Shown here: piece by piece, positions 43,091 through 47,226 of the stretch | Position numbering within the stretch: the first letter of the stretch is position 1 | How the letters are laid out: each line of letters opens with the position of its first letter | Origin: Firmicutes bacterium UBA993 | Lineage (GTDB): Bacteria; Bacillota; Dethiobacteria; DTU022 | Direction of reading: 5' to 3' | Length of the DNA: 47,226 nucleotides | Assembly: GCA_002292015.1 (NCBI GenBank) | Contig: DBBD01000122.1 | Span: 1-47,226, forward strand | Position numbers and translations under genes: made by a program | Notes under the pieces: model-generated | What the model was told of the DNA's origin: nothing | The model's input: only the letters and a program-made list of their open reading frames with translations | Databases searched by the model: none

Positions 43091-44323
43091 GTGAGCAAGC
43101 GAAACTACTTGGTAGGAATCGATGTTGGTACGGCTGAGGTTAGAGTTGGGCTTGGTGAGCCCCGTCCGGACGGCACTGTTAACATAATTGGTTTAGGCCT
43201 GAGCCCTTCCGAAGGTGTCCGCAAAGGGGTTATCGTCGATCTTGATAAAACAGTAGATGCGATTGCCACTGCGGTAGAAGAAGCAGAACGGATGGCCGGT
43301 TTGAAGATCGATTCGGCGTACGTTGGTCTGAAAGGTTTAAATATTGAGCTGATCAACAACCGCGGAGTTGTGGCAGTCAGCAGCGAAGACCGGGAGATCA
43401 GAGAAGAAGATATTGAAAGGGTAATGCAGGCGGCAAGAGTCGTAGCCCTGACTATGGATCGTGAAATAGTTGATGTGATTCCCCGGGAATTCATCGTCGA
43501 CGGGTTTGATGGAATCAGGGATCCGCTCGGGATGCTCGGAGTCAGATTGGAAGTTGATGCCCTGGTAGTGACCAGCCTGATTACATCTCTACACAATCTG
43601 TTGCGATGCGTGAATAAGGCGGGGATTAATATCAGGGGTTTGATTCTGCAGGCGCTGGCAAATTCGGAGATTTCTCTTTCGCCTGATGAAAAAGATCTAG
43701 GCGTGTTTCTGGTTGATATCGGAGCGGGAACGACTGAAGTATCCCTTTTTCAGCACGGAAAACTGCAGAAAATGGTAGTAGTGCCACTTGGCGGTGATCA
43801 CATCACAAGTGATCTGGCAGCCGGTTTGCGGATCAACCATTTTAAAGCGGAAGAATTAAAACGGTTACATGGTTCGGCATTACTCACTAATAGAGAAAGC
43901 GAACCGAAGATCGAGATTAAGACAGTTGGCAGCAATGAGCTCAGGCTGGTGTCGGAAAGGGAGCTCACTGGATTTATCGAGCCGAGGGTCCAGGAGATTT
44001 TACAAATCACCAGGGAAGAGATGGTTAAACTAGGCTGGCCTTATTTGCCGCCGGCCGGGGTTGTTTTGCGCGGCGGGGTTTCTGCGATGAAAGGGATCGT
44101 CGAAGTAGCCCGCCTGTATTTTGAGAGTAACCAGGTTCGGCTGGCCAACTTTGATGTGATCGGTGTTCAGAACCCTATTTACTCGACAGTGATTGGCCTT
44201 TTATACTACGCTCAGTGCAACCAACCCCGGATGTTCGGTGCCCAAAAAGGCAAAACGGCCAGGCGGCAGGGACCGGGCCTCTGGCAGCGGTTGAAAGACT
44301 GGATGACCGATCTGGTTGAATAA
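43091..44323 (+). CDS. ftsA: Cell division protein FtsA
   Basis: This 410-residue actin-like ATPase tethers FtsZ to the membrane. The phosphate-binding loop VGIDVGTAEVRVGLGE, the SHS2/1C region, LVDIGAGTTEVSLFQ and VLRGGVSAMKGI mark the actin fold. The C-terminal GLWQRLKDWMTDLVE is an amphipathic helix suited to membrane binding. The GTG start follows AAGGGGGG. ftsZ starts 29 bases downstream. Confidence 0.95.
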   Translation: MSKRNYLVGIDVGTAEVRVGLGEPRPDGTVNIIGLGLSPSEGVRKGVIVDLDKTVDAIATAVEEAERMAGLKIDSAYVGLKGLNIELINNRGVVAVSSEDREIREEDIERVMQAARVVALTMDREIVDVIPREFIVDGFDGIRDPLGMLGVRLEVDALVVTSLITSLHNLLRCVNKAGINIRGLILQALANSEISLSPDEKDLGVFLVDIGAGTTEVSLFQHGKLQKMVVVPLGGDHITSDLAAGLRINHFKAEELKRLHGSALLTNRESEPKIEIKTVGSNELRLVSERELTGFIEPRVQEILQITREEMVKLGWPYLPPAGVVLRGGVSAMKGIVEVARLYFESNQVRLANFDVIGVQNPIYSTVIGLLYYAQCNQPRMFGAQKGKTARRQGPGLWQRLKDWMTDLVE

Positions 44324-44352
44324 AAGCAGACCATTTTGGGGAGGTGCTTTAA

Positions 44353-45426
44353 ATGATCGAGTTTGATATTGAGATGGAACCGTTTGCTTCTATCAAGGTT
44401 GTTGGAATAGGTGGTGGTGGCAGCAATGCCGTCAATCGGATGATAGCGGCCGGATTAAAAGGAGTTGATTTTTGCGCCGTCAACACCGATGCCCAAGCTC
44501 TTTACCTGGCTAATGCCGCAAACAAAATCCAGATCGGCGAACAGCTGACTAAGGGGCTCGGTGCCGGAGCCAACCCGGAAATCGGGCGCAAGGCTGCTGA
44601 AGAAAGCCGGGATGCTATTGAGGCAATGATTAAAGGTGCCGATATGGTCTTTGTCACAGCTGGAATGGGTGGCGGCACCGGCACTGGGGCTGCCCCGGTG
44701 GTGGCTGAGATCGCCCGCAGGCTGGGTGCTCTTACCGTGGGAGTAGTGACCAAGCCTTTTTCTTTTGAAGGTAGCAAACGCAAGCAGCAAGCTGATGAAG
44801 GGATGGCTGTTCTGAAAGAGAAAGTTGATACATTGATTACTATCCCAAATGACCGGCTGCTGCAAATTGTTGAAAAGAAAACTCCATTACTTGAAGCTTT
44901 TCGAGTAGCCGACGATGTTTTGCGCCAGGGTGTGCAAGGGATTTCCGATCTGATTGCTGTTCCCGGCTTGATCAATCTCGATTTTGCCGATGTGCGGACG
45001 ATCATGGCAGAAACGGGGCCCGCCCTGATGGGGGTTGGTCAGGGCAGTGGTGAAAACCGTGCTGTCGAGGCAGCAAAGGCGGCGACTAGCAGCCCCCTGC
45101 TGGAAGTATCGATTGAGGGAGCTAAAGGGGTGCTGATTAATATCACCGGTGGATCTGATATCAGCCTTTATGAAGTTGAGGAGGCGGCAAATATCGTTTC
45201 CAGCTATGCTGACCCCGAAGCAAACATCATCTTCGGCTCAGTTATTGATGACAACTTTAAGGACCAGGTCAGGGTCACTGTTATTGCAACCGGCTTCCGG
45301 GCAGCCCAACAAAGTTTTCGGCCCAAATTGGCTGCCGTTGGCGGAGCTGCCGTTAATCGCGGTCAAAACCTTGATTCACCAACCTGGTCACGCTGGCAAC
45401 AGCAAGAAAGAATCGTTAACGAGTAA
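44353..45426 (+). CDS. ftsZ: Cell division protein FtsZ, with a divergent C-terminal peptide
   Basis: This 357-residue tubulin-like GTPase forms the Z-ring. The GTP-binding GIGGGGSNAVNRM, NTDAQAL, the tubulin signature GGGTGTGAAPVVAEIA, and the synergy-loop segment NLDFADVRTIM are intact. The globular domain ends near residue 315 and is followed by a short linker of about 27 residues. The tail that normally reads close to DIPxFLRxR is LDSPTWSRWQQQ here, which keeps only the D-P core; it binds FtsA and other partners in other bacteria. GGGGAGG precedes the ATG. It ends the cluster. Confidence 0.97.
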   Translation: MIEFDIEMEPFASIKVVGIGGGGSNAVNRMIAAGLKGVDFCAVNTDAQALYLANAANKIQIGEQLTKGLGAGANPEIGRKAAEESRDAIEAMIKGADMVFVTAGMGGGTGTGAAPVVAEIARRLGALTVGVVTKPFSFEGSKRKQQADEGMAVLKEKVDTLITIPNDRLLQIVEKKTPLLEAFRVADDVLRQGVQGISDLIAVPGLINLDFADVRTIMAETGPALMGVGQGSGENRAVEAAKAATSSPLLEVSIEGAKGVLINITGGSDISLYEVEEAANIVSSYADPEANIIFGSVIDDNFKDQVRVTVIATGFRAAQQSFRPKLAAVGGAAVNRGQNLDSPTWSRWQQQERIVNE

Positions 45427-45460
45427 GCATAAAGACTAACACACCACGGGTGGCGACAAC

Positions 45461-45523
45461 AGAGGGACTAAATCCCTTCTCATCCTAGCCCTCTCCCGAA
45501 AGGAGAGAGGATTTATAGGGTAG
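45461..45523. repeat. Intergenic repeat element, copy B
   Basis: This copy shares the hairpin sequence (AGAGGGACTAAATCCCT, 45461-45477) and the tail GATTTATAGGGTAG (45510-45523) with copy A at 8049-8143. Between them is a second strong stem (CCTCTCC, CGAAA loop, GGAGAGAGG). It lies after ftsZ, facing the minus-strand genes, so both copies sit in convergent gaps. The 263-base gap around it holds no other gene. Confidence 0.5.
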
Positions 45524-45646
45524 TTCGATGACTCACTAATACTAGGCGGTTTTCTCTCAAAATGGGGAAGGCTGCCACTTTTTTTGTTGATAGCAAAATT
45601 TACTCTTTACGCATAAATTATAGTGATAATCACATGTGAACAGCTA

Positions 45647-45711
45647 TATGCATCCTGTTTCAATACTGCTTGCAGGATTGCATAAAACCTTATATTTCAA
45701 GACCTGACCCC
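45647..45711. repeat. Hairpin plus REP-like end sequence at the junction after ftsZ
   Basis: TATGCATCCTG (45647-45657) and CAGGATTGCATA (45673-45684) form an eleven-base stem with one bulge. A sequence reading ATTTCAAGACCTGACCCC follows (to 45711). I recall GGGGTCAGGTCTTG-type ends at REP or miniature mobile repeats in several bacteria, but have not checked this. It encodes the last residues of the minus-strand ORF at 45690. Confidence 0.35.
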
Positions 45712-46151
45712 TCAGTTATTAGAATCTCGTACGACGCATGTGACTCAACCCACACTCCCTGCTTCCGATCCTTCCACGGCTTCATCTCCGGGTCAAAGTC
45801 ACAGAGCTCGATGTGGACTGTTTCACTGTCCTTCCACGTGGCCCCGACATACCTGAGCTCAAGAATGACAATGATTCCGGTCACTCCATCAACGGTAATG
45901 GGAGCATCAAGCTTGATGACTGCAGCGGGTTCTTGGTGCTGTCCCGGCGTGAACCGAACCAGAGTGCCGGTATACTCATTCTTGCCACAAAGCCATTGAG
46001 GGATCATATCGAATCCACCAAAGAGTTGGACACGATCCCCTGGCTTGAGTCTGCCACTTCCGCAGATCATTTCATCATTCCCCAAGTCTGCTCCCAGAGT
46101 ACCATTAGACTTTTCAAGCGTTGGTTCACGGGCATCAAAATTGTCATGCAC
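45690..46151 (-). CDS. Hypothetical protein downstream of msrAB
   Basis: I do not recognise this protein of about 153 residues. It is acidic and rich in beta-type segments, with no membrane helix, signal peptide or known catalytic motif. Short features include LKPGDRVQLFGGFD, RFTPGQHQEPAAVIKLD and ELRYVGATWKDSETVHIELCDFDPEMKPW. The region around PGDRVQLFGG could be an SH3-like small barrel, by shape only. The GTG start at 46151 overlaps the end of msrAB by eight bases; the frame is open to 46211. It would be co-transcribed with msrAB. Its last residues come from the REP-like sequence, so the original C-terminus may have been lost. Confidence 0.5.
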   Translation of the reverse strand: MHDNFDAREPTLEKSNGTLGADLGNDEMICGSGRLKPGDRVQLFGGFDMIPQWLCGKNEYTGTLVRFTPGQHQEPAAVIKLDAPITVDGVTGIIVILELRYVGATWKDSETVHIELCDFDPEMKPWKDRKQGVWVESHASYEILITEGSGLEI

Positions 46152-47145
46152 CTTTGAAAAATTTTTTAAAATCACCGTAGCCTTCAGCATCCATTTTTTC
46201 ATAAGGCACAAACCGCAACGCAGCGCTGTTTATGCAATATCGCACGCCGCTTGGGGATTCGGGATCATTTTGGAAAATATGTCCCAAATGAGAGTTGCCC
46301 GCCCGGCTTCGCACTTCGGTGCGCGTTAAAAAGTGTGAATTGTCCTCACGATATGAAAAAGCGTTTTCATCAATACCGGACGCGAAACTTGGCCAGCCAC
46401 AGCTGCTGTGGTACTTGTCATCGGATGTAAAAAGAGGTTCTCCCGATACTATATCCACATAGATACCACGCTCAGCATTATTCCAGTACTCGTTCCTAAA
46501 GGGGGGTTCGGTAGCGGAATGCCGGGTCACATCAAACTGCATAACTGTAAGCATATCTTTTACTGTTTCTTTTGCCGGACGTTTGTAATCGCCCGGATCA
46601 AACATCATGCGGCTTATCATATCGATCTTTTGCGGTGAAATATGGCAATATCCCGAAGGATTCTTCCCAAGATAGTTCTGATGGTATTCTTCGGCTTCAA
46701 AAAAGCACTTCAGCGGTGCAATCTCAACATTAAACTCGACACATCGCTCTTTTTCTACATCAGCGATGCGCTCTATGGTAAGTCTTGAAGGTTCATCTGA
46801 ATAATATATGCCCGTTTGATATTGTGTGCCGATGTCATTTCCCTGCCTGTTTTTTTGCGTAGAATCAATAACGCTGAAAAAAGCGAAGAGAATTGCATCA
46901 AGGCTGACCCTTTGCGGGTCGTATATGACCCTCACCGTTTCCCTGTGTCCGGTTCTTCCCGTGCATACGGATTCATAGCTGGGTTTTGTATCCGCTTCTC
47001 CATTGGCGTATCCGCTTGTCGCGCTTATAACGCCCGGGATCGATTTCATTAGCTTCTCTATCCCCCAGAAGCATCCTCCCGCAAGGTAAACCGTACCTAA
47101 TCCCGTTTCTTGTCCAGTGCCTTTTATATGGTTTTGAGCTTGCAT
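46144..47145 (-). CDS. msrAB: Peptide methionine sulfoxide reductase MsrA-MsrB fusion
   Basis: This 333-residue protein repairs both methionine-sulfoxide epimers in proteins. MsrA comes first, with catalytic cysteine in AGGCFWG near residue 26, GYANGEADTKPSYESV and TGHRETVRVIYDP. MsrB follows from about residue 200, with PPFRNEYWN, KYHSSCGWPSFASGID, HLGHIFQND and the catalytic cysteine in RYCINSAAL. MsrB lacks the paired CxxC zinc motifs. No signal peptide is seen, so it is cytoplasmic. A TATAAT-like -10 box for this gene lies at 47205-47210 on the minus strand, with its -35 outside the window. Opposite strand and location past a repeat-like junction suggest a separate origin from the ftsZ cluster. 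Confidence 0.95.
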   Translation of the reverse strand: MQAQNHIKGTGQETGLGTVYLAGGCFWGIEKLMKSIPGVISATSGYANGEADTKPSYESVCTGRTGHRETVRVIYDPQRVSLDAILFAFFSVIDSTQKNRQGNDIGTQYQTGIYYSDEPSRLTIERIADVEKERCVEFNVEIAPLKCFFEAEEYHQNYLGKNPSGYCHISPQKIDMISRMMFDPGDYKRPAKETVKDMLTVMQFDVTRHSATEPPFRNEYWNNAERGIYVDIVSGEPLFTSDDKYHSSCGWPSFASGIDENAFSYREDNSHFLTRTEVRSRAGNSHLGHIFQNDPESPSGVRYCINSAALRFVPYEKMDAEGYGDFKKFFKGA

Positions 47146-47226
47146 GGCATCATTTCCCGTCTATACTATACTTCGAAATGCAAACGCATAATAATCTATC
47201 AACAATTATAGCATATTTAACCGACG

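Overview
The window is about 47 kb of a Gram-positive, Clostridia-like (Firmicutes) chromosome at roughly 50% GC. Three gene blocks point to this group: secD-secF-recJ-relA-dtd-hisS-aspS, a dcw cell-wall/division cluster opening with mraZ, and an NADH-linked formate dehydrogenase operon. Shine-Dalgarno sites are strong and TTG/GTG starts are common. The formate dehydrogenase suggests an anaerobe; the exact genus cannot be read from the sequence.

Layout. 1-800: a metallophosphoesterase. 905-5646: an operon for a NuoE-like subunit, a NuoF-like subunit and a formate-dehydrogenase-like catalytic subunit that carries cysteine instead of selenocysteine and lacks the usual C-terminal molybdopterin-binding domain. 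5828-7984: a GH1 beta-glucosidase and fdhD. 8133-8993 (minus): a P-loop protein with an Asp23-like C-terminus. 9139-17140: aroA, then hisD-hisB-hisA-hisI-hisK behind their own promoter, then ogt, aroC and aroB. 17150-28450: an HD hydrolase, secD, secF, recJ, relA, dtd and one ORF joining histidyl- and aspartyl-tRNA synthetase. 28494-28697: a probable 6S RNA. 28766-31447: two tandem mgtE magnesium transporter genes. 31613-45426: mraZ, rsmH, ftsL, ftsI, murF, mraY, murD, ftsW, murG, murB, ftsQ, ftsA and ftsZ, preceded by MraZ-type operator repeats. 45427-47226: a junction with repeat-like DNA, an unrecognised ORF and an msrA-msrB fusion on the minus strand.

How the genes work together. The NuoE/NuoF-like pair would pass electrons between NAD(H) and the formate dehydrogenase, and FdhD would sulfurate its cofactor. 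aroB, aroA and aroC are three shikimate steps, with aroC making chorismate; five histidine genes lie between aroA and aroC. The dcw cluster supplies lipid II synthesis (MurF, MurD, MraY, MurG, MurB), its septal use (FtsW, FtsI) and the Z-ring (FtsZ, FtsA, FtsQ, FtsL). murE and murC are not in it, and hisF, hisH, hisG, hisC and hisE are not in the his cluster, so these must lie elsewhere if present.

The most unusual points are the in-frame HisRS-AspRS fusion, the C-terminally shortened formate dehydrogenase, the P-loop/Asp23 protein, the divergent FtsZ tail, and a short repeat shared by two convergent intergenic gaps 37 kb apart.
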